The position numbers and the translations under genes were made by a program. From Paractinoplanes lichenicola (lineage in GTDB: Bacteria; Actinomycetota; Actinomycetes; Mycobacteriales; Micromonosporaceae), in contig NZ_JAENHO010000026.1 in the NCBI RefSeq assembly GCF_016785085.1, forward strand, positions 1 through 64,000: a stretch of DNA of 64,000 bases, given 5' to 3'. Within the stretch, counting starts at the first letter, position 1. Every line of letters starts with the position of its first letter. The notes under the pieces were generated by a model. It saw only the letters and a program-made list of their open reading frames with translations. It had not been told where the DNA came from and did no database searches. Below are positions 42,001 through 49,375 of the stretch, piece after piece.

Positions 42001-43860
42001 AACATCGGCTCGGCGGCGGCGCTGCAGGCCGACCCGGTCTTCGGCGACTTCACCCGGGTCAGCGCGGAGATCGACGCGATCTTCAGCGGGCACACCCACC
42101 AGCCGTACGCGTTCGAGGTTCCCGTGCCGGGCACCGACCGGACCCGTCCGGTGATCCAGGCCGAGGACTACGGCCTGCGGGTCGGCAAGGCGGTCCTGAC
42201 CGTCGACCCGGCCACCAAGACGGTCACCGGCTCGACGGCCGAGCTGCTCAACGTGACCGGCTACCCGGCCGACGCCGCGGTCGCCGACATCGTGGCCAAG
42301 GCCAAGGTGACCGCCGAGGAGCTGGGCAAGCAGCCGCTCGGCAAGATCACGGCGGACATCAAGCGGGCCTACAGCGCCGCGGGCGCCGAGGACCGGGGCG
42401 CCGAGTCGGTGCTCGGCAACTTCATCGCCGACGTGCAGCTCGACCAGACCAGCGCGGCCGGCCGGGGTGGCGCGCAGATCGCCTTCATGAACCCGGGCGG
42501 GCTGCGGGCCGACCTGCTCTACGGCACCGACGGCACGGTCACGTACGCCAACGCGTTCTCGGTGCAGCCGTTCTCCAACGACGTGGTCACCCAGACCCTC
42601 ACCGGCGCGCAGATCAAGCAGGTGCTCGAGGAGCAGTGGCAGCCGGAGGGCGCGTCCCGCCCGGTGCTGCACCTCGGCTCGTCCAAGGGCCTGACCTACT
42701 CGTACGACGTGAGCCAGCCGCGGGGCTCGAAGATCATCGCTTCGACCCTCAAGCTGAACGGCGTCGTGCTCAACCCGACTGGCACCTACCGGGTCACGTC
42801 GAACTCGTTCCTGGCCGCTGGTGGCGACAACTTCACCACGCTGGGGCAGGGCACGAACCGCGTCACCACCGGCGACAACGACCTCACCATGCTGGTCAAC
42901 TACTTCGCCGCGAACACGCCGGTCACCGCCGACCCCGCGCCGCGCAGCACGCCCGGCACGGCCACCCCGCCCGACACCACGCCGCCGACCGGCACCTTCA
43001 AGCTGGGCGCGACCGCGCTCTGGGCCGGCCAGCCGGTGACGGTGACGAAGGTGGCGCTGGACGACGACGTGGCCCAGGTCGTCGTCAACTGGGGCGACGG
43101 ATCCACTTCGGAGAGCCTGACCCACACGTACGCCAAGGCCGGCAACTACACGATCTCGGTGCAGCTGACCGACAAGGCCGGCAACAAGGCGGCGGCCACC
43201 ATCCAGGGGACCGCGGTCGTCAAGGTCACGGCTCAGCCGAAGGGCGTCTACCTGCTCGCCCCGCAGTCGATCTGGGCCGGGCAGTCCAGCGTGCTCGCGG
43301 TGAGCAAGGTCGACGGCGCCACGAAGCTGGTCATCAACTGGGGTGACGGCGTCACGTCCGACATGTCGGCCAACGGCTCCCTGATCTCGCACGCCTACAC
43401 CAAGGCCGGCACCTTCACGGTCACGGTCACGCCGCACAACGCGGCCGGGGCGGGCACGGCCGTCAAGGCCGGCACGGTCAAGGTCACGGCCGACACGTAC
43501 GCCCCCGGCGTGCGCTTCGTGCCGCCGCTGATCCCGTCGTCGGCGTCCGCCTGGCGCTCGCTCAACGGCCTGGCCAGCGACACCGGGGTGGGCGTCTCGA
43601 CGGTCTCGGCGACGCTGATCCAGGAGCGTTCCGGCCAGTGGCACTACTTCGACGGCGCCAAGTGGGTCAAGGCGTCCTCGCAGTCCGACGCCGCGACCAA
43701 GGCCAAGGTCCTGACCGACGCCCCGCTGCCGATCCTCGGCGTGTGGAGCATCGGGCTCAAGGGCGTCGAGAAGGGCACCCTGAAGGTCACCTACTGGGCG
43801 ACCGACCGGGCCGGCAACTCCTCGGCGAAGCAGTCCTACACGGCCAAGATCACCAAGTAG
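39097..43860 (+). CDS. Giant secreted nuclease / 5'-nucleotidase with PKD repeats
   Basis: A 1587-residue secreted protein. Signal peptide to about residue 37 (AVAAAP). Lamin-tail-like domain about 38-185 (FISEIHYDNAG); OB-like domain about 205-330; endonuclease/exonuclease/phosphatase domain about 470-770 with ASFNVLNYF, MEIEN, NHLKSK, GDFNAY and SDHDPV. Then a metallophosphatase from about 778 with NDFHGR, GDNIGAS, GNHEFDKG, SGHTHQPY, and a 5'-nucleotidase C-terminal domain (MNPGGLRADLLYG). Two PKD-like repeats (ALWAGQPVTVTK, SIWAGQSSVLAV) and a last Ig-like domain finish it. The parts together could turn DNA into nucleosides and phosphate outside the cell. ATG 39097 has CGGAGG upstream. 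All metal-site motifs are intact. Confidence 0.93.
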   Translation: MHRYLRRGPSAAALRAIGAAALATAMGVSLAGPAVAAAPGDPFISEIHYDNAGTDTGEAIEVQAPAGTDLTGWQIVLYNGNGGAAYNTATLSGAVPAAGVVVQTYPADGIQNGAPDGVALVKPDGAVAEFLSYEGVMTAAGGPANGLTSTDIGVSEIASTPVGHSLQKIDGTWQAPAASSFGKINSAGTEEPEEPGEPGTCDTAVTHTIAQVQGTGAATPVANTKVTVEGVVTADHRTGGYNGVYVQTAGTGGDRPVAAGTASDAIFVYFGTTAANAPTVKIGDRVRVTGTVTEFNGLTEITTAAKTDTAVCASDVALPAPVALSLPLDDAARESVESMLVAPVGAYTVSDVYNTNRYGEIILAAGNEVAPIPTDLARPGSAEALAIKAENKARRILVDDGRTTNLAEAGLAPAYLTKDDPIRVGDAVEKFGPSVLSFGFSEWRLQPTDPASLQTTFKDSNPRTAAPVNVGGDIRVASFNVLNYFVHFGGEARGATDAAALAKQQAKIVSAISALDADVVALMEIENSVRFEPDDPQVALKTLVGALNAKDGAGTWDYVRSPADLPGAEQQDFITTAIIFKPAAVTPKGAARSVNDESVWANAREPIAQTFTAGSATFTVVANHLKSKSASTPPSGDNVDTGDGQGAYNGDRKRQAAALAAFVKSLGTDDVLLLGDFNAYSQEDPIQVLADAGYQNIAGADEKSYVFGGESGSLDHALASASLAAKVTGVDVWNINSVESFAYEYDGYAPFYDAGPYRASDHDPVVVGLSFEKAGPVDLQLLSINDFHGRLEQPTAGNGGAAQLVGMVNELRKANPNTAWISAGDNIGASTFISAIDDDNPTIDVLNAGKLAVSAVGNHEFDKGLADLQGRVEDRADFPYLAANVYKNGERVLPGYSVQTLGGIKVGYIGVVTEQTASLVSPDGIAGVEFRDPVAEANTLAAQLSDGNDANGEADVLVLLAHEGAATENIGSAAALQADPVFGDFTRVSAEIDAIFSGHTHQPYAFEVPVPGTDRTRPVIQAEDYGLRVGKAVLTVDPATKTVTGSTAELLNVTGYPADAAVADIVAKAKVTAEELGKQPLGKITADIKRAYSAAGAEDRGAESVLGNFIADVQLDQTSAAGRGGAQIAFMNPGGLRADLLYGTDGTVTYANAFSVQPFSNDVVTQTLTGAQIKQVLEEQWQPEGASRPVLHLGSSKGLTYSYDVSQPRGSKIIASTLKLNGVVLNPTGTYRVTSNSFLAAGGDNFTTLGQGTNRVTTGDNDLTMLVNYFAANTPVTADPAPRSTPGTATPPDTTPPTGTFKLGATALWAGQPVTVTKVALDDDVAQVVVNWGDGSTSESLTHTYAKAGNYTISVQLTDKAGNKAAATIQGTAVVKVTAQPKGVYLLAPQSIWAGQSSVLAVSKVDGATKLVINWGDGVTSDMSANGSLISHAYTKAGTFTVTVTPHNAAGAGTAVKAGTVKVTADTYAPGVRFVPPLIPSSASAWRSLNGLASDTGVGVSTVSATLIQERSGQWHYFDGAKWVKASSQSDAATKAKVLTDAPLPILGVWSIGLKGVEKGTLKVTYWATDRAGNSSAKQSYTAKITK

Positions 43861-43872
43861 TACGGCCACGAG

Positions 43873-43909
43873 AAAGCCCCCGTCTCCCGAGTGGGAGGCG
43901 GGGGCTTTT
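43873..43909. terminator. Rho-independent terminator after the nuclease gene
   Basis: AAAGCCCCCGTCTCCC pairs with GGGAGGCGGGGGCTTTT across GAGT, with one G-T wobble, ending in TTTT. A-tracts on the left make it usable from both strands for the convergent genes. Confidence 0.88.
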
Positions 43910-43921
43910 CCCGTACGAGGG

Positions 43922-45631
43922 TCAGGCCGTGAAACGGAAGTAGAGCCAGTTGCCGTAGGTCAGGGCGTTGACGGCGTCGTTGGGGGCCAGCGGCGTGCTC
44001 GGGTCGTAGGGCCGGTAGGTGGCCCGCGCCCGCAGCGGCACGTTGACCGAGGTCATGCCGGTGAGGGTGTAGTGCGACTTGCCGGCGCTGTTCACGGCGA
44101 CGTGGGCCGACCGCAGCGGCCGCCACGTGTTGCCGTTCCAGAACTCCATCTGGAGGGTCTGCCGGCGGCCCGGGTAGGCGGGCATCGTGGTGGTGAAGTA
44201 CGGCTTGACCGACTTGCGGAAGTACGCGTACGGGATCGTGCCGACCTTCTTCGTCGTGTACTGCCGCGAGGTGGCCAGCGCGACCGTCGTCCTCGTGTGA
44301 ATGGTCGACTTCGCCTCGGTGGGCAGGTAGTTGCTGTCGCCGACGAACTTGGCCGTCACGCTGGTGGTGCGGGTCAGCTTGAACGTCGTCGAGACGATGC
44401 CCGCGCTGTTGCTGGTGGCCCGCTTGACCAGTCGCAGGGGCTGGTCGCCGCCCCACGGGTCGGCCCAGATCTCGACGACGCGGCCGGGCGCGCCGATCCT
44501 CGCGGTCAGCGTCACCGTCGAGTTGTACGGGACGGTCGCGCCGTTGCCGCTCATCGTGAGCGTGGGCTTGACCCGGGGCGCCGCGGCGGGGCTGTTCATG
44601 ACCCACATCCGGAACTCGGACTTCGCGTTGCGGGTGATCGCGAACAGCCGCGGGCCGTCCGGCTGCCAGGCCACGTCGTCGATGATCTCGCCGGTCGGCG
44701 CGGCGAACGTCTGCGTCGAAGTCTCGGCGCCGCGCGGGAAGACGGCGATGTCGGTGCCGGCCCCGGAGTTGTTGTAGCCGATCGCGACCCGGCCGTCCGG
44801 GTGAACGTCGATCGACGCCGGGTTGCAGCGTCCCGCGTACGCGGGGGAACGCTCGTTGGTCGCCAGCGTCACCTTCCACGGCGTGCAGCCGTCGCCCCAC
44901 CCGATCAACGTGGCGCCGTCGGCGGAGAGGGCCGCTCCGCGCACGGGCGCGTCGAGCGGGGCGATCGCCCCGGACTGCCAGGAGGCGTTGGTCTCGATCC
45001 ACACGCTGCCACCGGTGCGGGCGTCGGCCGAGGTGTCGACGGCCAGCCGGCGATCGGGGTCGCCAGGCGCCGTGAGGAACAGCGGAGCGCCGTGGAGCGG
45101 GCTGGTGTCCGCGGTGATGTGGCCGGCATGCAGCGGGATGGTGCCCGTGTCGAGCACCTCGACGCTGCTGGGCCGCCCGGCCTTCGACGGGATCTCGTAG
45201 CCGAACCTGACCCCGTCGGCGACCGTGGTCATGGTGGTCGGGGTGTACGGCTCGACGAGCGGGGTGGAGCGCTGCTTGGTCAGCGTGGCCGCGTCGAAGA
45301 TCGCGATCGCCCGGGACCCGGTGACCGCGGCGTAGAGCGTTCGCCCGTCCGGCGACAGGGCGAGCCCGTTGATGCCGGGCAGGCCGGTCCGGGTGGCCAG
45401 CACGGCGCCGTCATAGTTCGTGGCCACCAGCTGACCACCCGTCGCGTCGCTGATCAGCACCTGCTTGTGCATGGGGTCGACCAGAACGTCGGTGGCCGAC
45501 TTGATCAGCAATTGGTTGCCGCGGGCGAGCGCGATGTCGGCCGCCGAGGATGTGCCGGTGCCGAGGGCGACAACGGTTGTCGCCGCCCCGGCCACGACCG
45601 CGGCCAGGACGGCGACGCGAAGCTTATGCAT
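43922..45631 (-). CDS. Secreted beta-propeller protein with Ig-like domains
   Basis: A 569-residue exported protein. Signal peptide MHKLRVAVLAAVVAGAATT to about residue 32. Residues 40-330 form a beta-propeller of the YncE/lactonase type (LISDATGGQLVATN, LALSPDGRTLYAAVTGSRAIAI, DVAWQPDGPRLFAIT). Two beta-sandwich domains follow, the first Ig-like (PTLTMSGNGATVPYNSTVTLTAR), the last ending LTYGNWLYFRFTA. No catalytic residues are recognised; it may bind surface polymers or proteins. ATG 45631 has GGGGGAG 13 bases upstream. It is convergent with the nuclease gene and downstream of the glycerophosphodiesterase gene. Confidence 0.75.
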   Translation of the reverse strand: MHKLRVAVLAAVVAGAATTVVALGTGTSSAADIALARGNQLLIKSATDVLVDPMHKQVLISDATGGQLVATNYDGAVLATRTGLPGINGLALSPDGRTLYAAVTGSRAIAIFDAATLTKQRSTPLVEPYTPTTMTTVADGVRFGYEIPSKAGRPSSVEVLDTGTIPLHAGHITADTSPLHGAPLFLTAPGDPDRRLAVDTSADARTGGSVWIETNASWQSGAIAPLDAPVRGAALSADGATLIGWGDGCTPWKVTLATNERSPAYAGRCNPASIDVHPDGRVAIGYNNSGAGTDIAVFPRGAETSTQTFAAPTGEIIDDVAWQPDGPRLFAITRNAKSEFRMWVMNSPAAAPRVKPTLTMSGNGATVPYNSTVTLTARIGAPGRVVEIWADPWGGDQPLRLVKRATSNSAGIVSTTFKLTRTTSVTAKFVGDSNYLPTEAKSTIHTRTTVALATSRQYTTKKVGTIPYAYFRKSVKPYFTTTMPAYPGRRQTLQMEFWNGNTWRPLRSAHVAVNSAGKSHYTLTGMTSVNVPLRARATYRPYDPSTPLAPNDAVNALTYGNWLYFRFTA

Positions 45632-45704
45632 TTGCGGAGGACTCCCCCGTAGATCAACAGTCCGCACAGACTAGTGGCTGCCGATCATGGGGGGAGTCCG
45701 TCGT

Positions 45705-47717
45705 TCAGCGGAGACCGTTGCGGATGGCGACCTTGATCAGCAGCTCGGGATCGTCGCTGATCAGGCCGTCGACGCCCAGGTCGAGCACGCGTTGCATGGT
45801 GGGGGCGTCGTTGACCGTGTACGGCACGACTTTCAGGTCATAACGGTCCTGGAGCTTGGCCACGACCGGGCCGTGGAAGTAGGCCGGGTTCTGCCGCAGA
45901 TACCAGTCGTCGTTCGCGACCGTGGCCTGCGCCGGGTCGTGCACCTGCCAGTTGGCCGAGACCGTCGACGCGCCGGCCGCCCGGACGAGCTTGCCCAGGT
46001 CGCGGTAGTGCCACCAGTCGAGGCCGCCGGTCCACGGGCTCTTGACCTTCGGGTCGTCGTAGACCGCGCGCAGCGAGCACTCGTCGGCCGGCGAGGCGCA
46101 CTCGGCCGGGCCGTACTGCCAGACCAGCGCGACCGTCTCGATCCGGCGGTCGAGCCGCTGGGCCAGGCGGATCGTGCGCCAGTCGAACGACTGGATCGTC
46201 ACCCGCCGCTCGAGCCCGGCCGCCTGGATCGCGCGCACCAGCTTGGTCGTGAAGACCTGGTAGGGCGCGGTGTCGTCGACGAGCGGACTGATCTTCGTCT
46301 CGATGTTCATCCGGATGTCCTTGCGCCCGCTGCCCTTGACCAGCGCGAAGAACTCCTCGATGGTCGGGATCCGGGCGCCCGGCACGGCCACCTGGCCCGG
46401 GACGACCTTCGAGCCGCAGTCGAGCGTCTTGATCTGCGCCAGCGTGAGATCGTGGACAACCTTCCCCACGTACGGGAAAAGGGGGTCTCCGGTTTTGACA
46501 GGCGCGGTGTCGACGCAGTGCGAGCCGTTGATCGTGCGGTCGTGCAGCATGACCAGGCGACCGTCGGCCGTCACCCCGGTGTCCGTCTCCAGGGTCGAGA
46601 TCGCCGGGTTGGCCAGCGAGTTCGCGAACGCGGGGAGGGTGTTCTCGGGGCGCGTGGCCCGGCCGCCGCGGTGCGCCTGCACGTCGAACGGCGACGCGTA
46701 CGCCTTGGGTAGCCGGTAACCCCGGGCGGCGAGCAGCGTCCGCAGCCGGTCCGGGTAGTCGGTGATCAGGCCGTCGACGCCGTCGTCGAGCAGCTTGGTC
46801 ATGGTCGGCACGTCGTCCACGGTCCACGGCACGACCTTGATCCCGTACGCGTGGGCCCGCTTGACCATCTCGCGGGTGACGTAGGGCCGATAGCCGGGAT
46901 CGGTGACCGTGCCGTTCTGCGGGAAGCCGTGCACGGGCGAGAACGCCGAGGCGCCGAACGATTTGATCGCCCGGATCGGGTCGCCGCCGAAGGTGTCGAT
47001 GTCGATCCCGCCCAGCCACGGCGACGCGCCCGGCTGACCGGTCTGCAGGAAGTCGAAGTTGGTCAGGGCCACCAACGGCAGCCGCGGCTCGACCTGGCGC
47101 ATCCGCATCAGCGCGCCCCAGTCGAAGCTCTGGATCGTGACCTGCCGCAGCAGCCCCGCCCTGCGGATCTCGGCCGCGGTGACCTGCACGAACTGCTCGC
47201 GCGGAGCGGTCTCGGTCGGCGCGCCGGCCTCTACCTTGGTCTCGACGTTGAGCTTCACGCCGTCCGCGCGGTACCGCTTGACCAGCGCGAACACCTCGCT
47301 CAGGAGCGGCATCCGGGCGCCCGGCACGGCCAGCTGACCGGGCTTGTCGGCCAGCGTCTGCGAGCCGCAGTCCAGTGTGCGGACCTGGGCCAGGGTGAGC
47401 GTGTTGACGTACTTGCCCACGTACGGGAATTCGGGGTCCCCGGCCGTGGCGGGCGCGGTGTCGGCACACTTGGTGCCCGTGACGCGGCGGTCGTGAGTGA
47501 CCACCGCCCGGCCGTCCTCGGTGATCTGCACGTCGAGCTCGAGCGTGCTCACGCCGAGCTGAAGGGCGTTGCCGAACGAGGCCAGGGTGTTCTCGACGCG
47601 AAGACCGAGGCCGCCGCGGTGAGCTTGCAGGTCGAAGGTCTTGCCACCGCCGGCGACGGCGGGACTGGGGACGGCCAGAACGCCGGCCGCGAGAAGCATT
47701 GCGACAGGAATGCGCAT
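45705..47717 (-). CDS. Secreted tandem glycerophosphodiester phosphodiesterase
   Basis: A 670-residue exported enzyme with two complete GDPD domains. The signal peptide ends near AVAGGG. Domain one (about 28-340) has FDLQAHRGGLGLRVENTLAS, STLELDVQITEDG and VVTHD; domain two (about 350-665) has FDVQAHRGGRATRPENTLPA, STLETDTGVTADG and LVMLHD. These hold the acid-base His pair and metal-binding Glu/Asp, though domain two has ETD in place of ELD. It cleaves glycerophosphodiesters to glycerol phosphate. ATG 47717 starts it; the frame opens at 47780. Repeat SFDW and VVPYTVND/VVPWTVDD strands show an internal duplication. Confidence 0.9.
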   Translation of the reverse strand: MRIPVAMLLAAGVLAVPSPAVAGGGKTFDLQAHRGGLGLRVENTLASFGNALQLGVSTLELDVQITEDGRAVVTHDRRVTGTKCADTAPATAGDPEFPYVGKYVNTLTLAQVRTLDCGSQTLADKPGQLAVPGARMPLLSEVFALVKRYRADGVKLNVETKVEAGAPTETAPREQFVQVTAAEIRRAGLLRQVTIQSFDWGALMRMRQVEPRLPLVALTNFDFLQTGQPGASPWLGGIDIDTFGGDPIRAIKSFGASAFSPVHGFPQNGTVTDPGYRPYVTREMVKRAHAYGIKVVPWTVDDVPTMTKLLDDGVDGLITDYPDRLRTLLAARGYRLPKAYASPFDVQAHRGGRATRPENTLPAFANSLANPAISTLETDTGVTADGRLVMLHDRTINGSHCVDTAPVKTGDPLFPYVGKVVHDLTLAQIKTLDCGSKVVPGQVAVPGARIPTIEEFFALVKGSGRKDIRMNIETKISPLVDDTAPYQVFTTKLVRAIQAAGLERRVTIQSFDWRTIRLAQRLDRRIETVALVWQYGPAECASPADECSLRAVYDDPKVKSPWTGGLDWWHYRDLGKLVRAAGASTVSANWQVHDPAQATVANDDWYLRQNPAYFHGPVVAKLQDRYDLKVVPYTVNDAPTMQRVLDLGVDGLISDDPELLIKVAIRNGLR

Positions 47718-47796
47718 GCGGCCAGCGTGTGTGCCGGGCGCAACGATCAGCCGACGTCTATGTGAACCGATGGCGGCCATTCACGGGAATCTCTGC

Positions 47797-47900
47797 CTCG
47801 CTCGCTGGGTGCCTTGCCTGCTCGGTGCCTCGCTTGCTCGCCCGCTCGGTGCCCGGGCTGCTCGGTGCCTTGCCTGCTCGGCGCCTCGCCCGCTCCGGTT
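47797..47900. repeat. Degenerate CT-rich repeats before the glycerophosphodiesterase
   Basis: GCTCGGTGCCT-type units recur irregularly every 13-24 bp across the 192-bp gap between the methyltransferase stop and the glycerophosphodiesterase start. The unit ends TGCCT or CGCCC. No gene is seen. Confidence 0.5.
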
Positions 47901-47909
47901 TTGGGCGAG

Positions 47910-48932
47910 TCAGGCGACGGCGGCCATCGCCGCGTGGCGGCCGTCGCGCCACAGGAGGCCGGCCTCGCGAAAACCGGCCGACCGGGCGGCGGCGACATGC
48001 CACGAGACCGAGCCGGCGAAGTTGGCCGGCGGCCGGCTCCGAAAGACGTCGGCCCGCGACTCCATGAGCCCCGCGAACTCCGACGCCTCACCCACCTCGC
48101 CCCACCACTGCGCCCAGGCCAGCTCGGCCGCGGCCTCGCCCGGGGCCGGGTTGAGGGCGCTCATCACCGAGGGCAACCCGTCGTCGGGCATGAGGTCGGC
48201 CACCACCAACAGGCCGCCGGGGGCGAGGGCGCGCCGGCAACGACGATAAAGCGCACGAATCCGTTCGGGCCGCAGGTAATGCACAGTCATGACGGCAGTG
48301 GCCAGGTCATAGCCGCGGTCGGCCGGAAGCGCGCCATGGGAACGTGCGCCATCGGAACGTGGGCCATCGGGAAGTGCGCCATCGGGAAGTGCGCCGTTGG
48401 GAAGTGCGCCGTTGGGAAGTGCGCCGTTGGGAAGTGCGCCATCGGGAAGTGCGCCGTTGGGAAGCGCGCCACCGGAACGCGCGCCACCGGAAGGTGCGCC
48501 GTTAGGAAGCGCGTCGCCGAGAAGTGCGCCACTGCGAAGCACGTCATCGGGAACGGTGTCGCCCTCGGCGAGGAGTTTGCTGTCGTCGGCTTGGATTGAG
48601 TCGTCGTTGATCGGGAGGGCTTCCCCGAGGTCGGCGTCGATCACCGAGACGGCTGGCGGTACCCCGTCGCGGGCGAGGGCCAGCAGCACCGGGTCGATGT
48701 CAATCATGGTGACCGCGGCCTCGGGCCAGCGCGCCGACATCCGCTCGGCCAGCACGCCGGGGCCGCCGCCGAGATCGAGGACGCGCACGGGTGATCGGCC
48801 CAGGACGGCATCGGCGGCGACGGCGATCGCGGCTTCGAGGGAGGGCAGGCCCGGCACGAACCCGGTCATCACCTCGTCCCAGGCGGCCCGCCACCGGGCG
48901 GAGTCGAGCGTCGTCGTCGGCATATGGCCCAT
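47910..48932 (-). CDS. SAM-dependent methyltransferase with repeat insertion
   Basis: A 340-residue class I methyltransferase. SAM motif VRVLDLGGGPGVLAERM near 50-66, acidic loop MIDIDPVLLALA, then DADLG. Between this and the next core strand (YDLATAVMTVHYL, then RRALAPGGLLVVADL) the normal 10-20 residue loop is replaced by about 90 residues containing NGALP/DGALP pentapeptides, coded by a 15-bp minisatellite. The core on both sides is intact, so the protein may still fold. ATG 48932 or ATG 48923 is the start, without a good ribosome site. Substrate unknown. Confidence 0.78.
   Translation of the reverse strand: MGHMPTTTLDSARWRAAWDEVMTGFVPGLPSLEAAIAVAADAVLGRSPVRVLDLGGGPGVLAERMSARWPEAAVTMIDIDPVLLALARDGVPPAVSVIDADLGEALPINDDSIQADDSKLLAEGDTVPDDVLRSGALLGDALPNGAPSGGARSGGALPNGALPDGALPNGALPNGALPNGALPDGALPDGPRSDGARSHGALPADRGYDLATAVMTVHYLRPERIRALYRRCRRALAPGGLLVVADLMPDDGLPSVMSALNPAPGEAAAELAWAQWWGEVGEASEFAGLMESRADVFRSRPPANFAGSVSWHVAAARSAGFREAGLLWRDGRHAAMAAVA
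48324..48563. repeat. 15-bp minisatellite inside the methyltransferase gene
   Basis: Sixteen units of 15 bp in exact register; GCGCC or a near variant begins at 48331 and every 15 bp to 48556. The central units are GGGAAGTGCGCCGTT or GGGAAGTGCGCCATC; outer units are more diverged, as expected for repeat growth from the centre. The length keeps the reading frame. Confidence 0.92.
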
Positions 48933-49375
48933 TTCGGCAGACTACAGAAAACGACATCCATTTCCAACAGCCCGCCCGCGGCGAATGGCGGTGCTCCCTG
49001 CCGACCGGGCGGTGCACGGCGGCGGATGGGCGATGGCGCACTGAGCGGCGGCGGTTGGGGGCGCGCGGTGGTGGCAGCGGGGACTGGGCGGGGCAGGGGG
49101 CGAATGGGAGGTGCGCGGTGGTGGCGGCTGACGGTGGCAGTTGGGCGCTGGGCGGCGGCCGGGAGGTGCCCGGCGGCGATTGGGCGATGCTGGGTAGCGG
49201 GTGGCGGCCCGGGGTGTGCGGTGGCGGATCGGCGATGCGGGCTGGCGGTGGATGGGCGATGCGGCTGGCGGCTGGCGGCTGGCGGGCCGGCGGTGTGCGG
49301 CGGCTGGCGGTGGCGGTTGGCGGATGGGTGATGGCGGCCGGTGGTGTGCTGCGGTAGGGGGTGCCGCGCGGTGGG
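48933..49375. other. 443-bp G-rich non-coding stretch
   Basis: The + strand from about 49010 is strongly G-rich and C-poor: GGCGG, GGTGG, GGGCG and GGCTGGC recur without fixed period, for example GGCTGGC three times near 49263-49283. No start with a credible protein is seen on either strand. Four-G-run clusters could form quadruplexes. It lies between the divergent-facing 5' end of the methyltransferase and the 3' end of the aminotransferase. Confidence 0.55.

Noticed and set aside
39070..43869. 1599-codon gene on the minus strand opposite the nuclease gene
   Set aside because: It is an arginine/valine/aspartate-rich mirror frame of a high-GC gene without domains. The + strand frame has a signal peptide and full enzyme motifs.
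48287..48547. Histidine/proline repeat peptide (AHFPM/AHFPT) encoded in the minisatellite
   Set aside because: A 15-bp repeat is open in several frames at once. Only the methyltransferase frame continues into conserved sequence on both sides.
48324..48563. Pentapeptide-repeat (quadrilateral helix) domain
   Set aside because: The translated unit is NGALP. It lacks the A(D/N)LxX pattern with the proper residue before the central leucine, and proline recurs in each turn.
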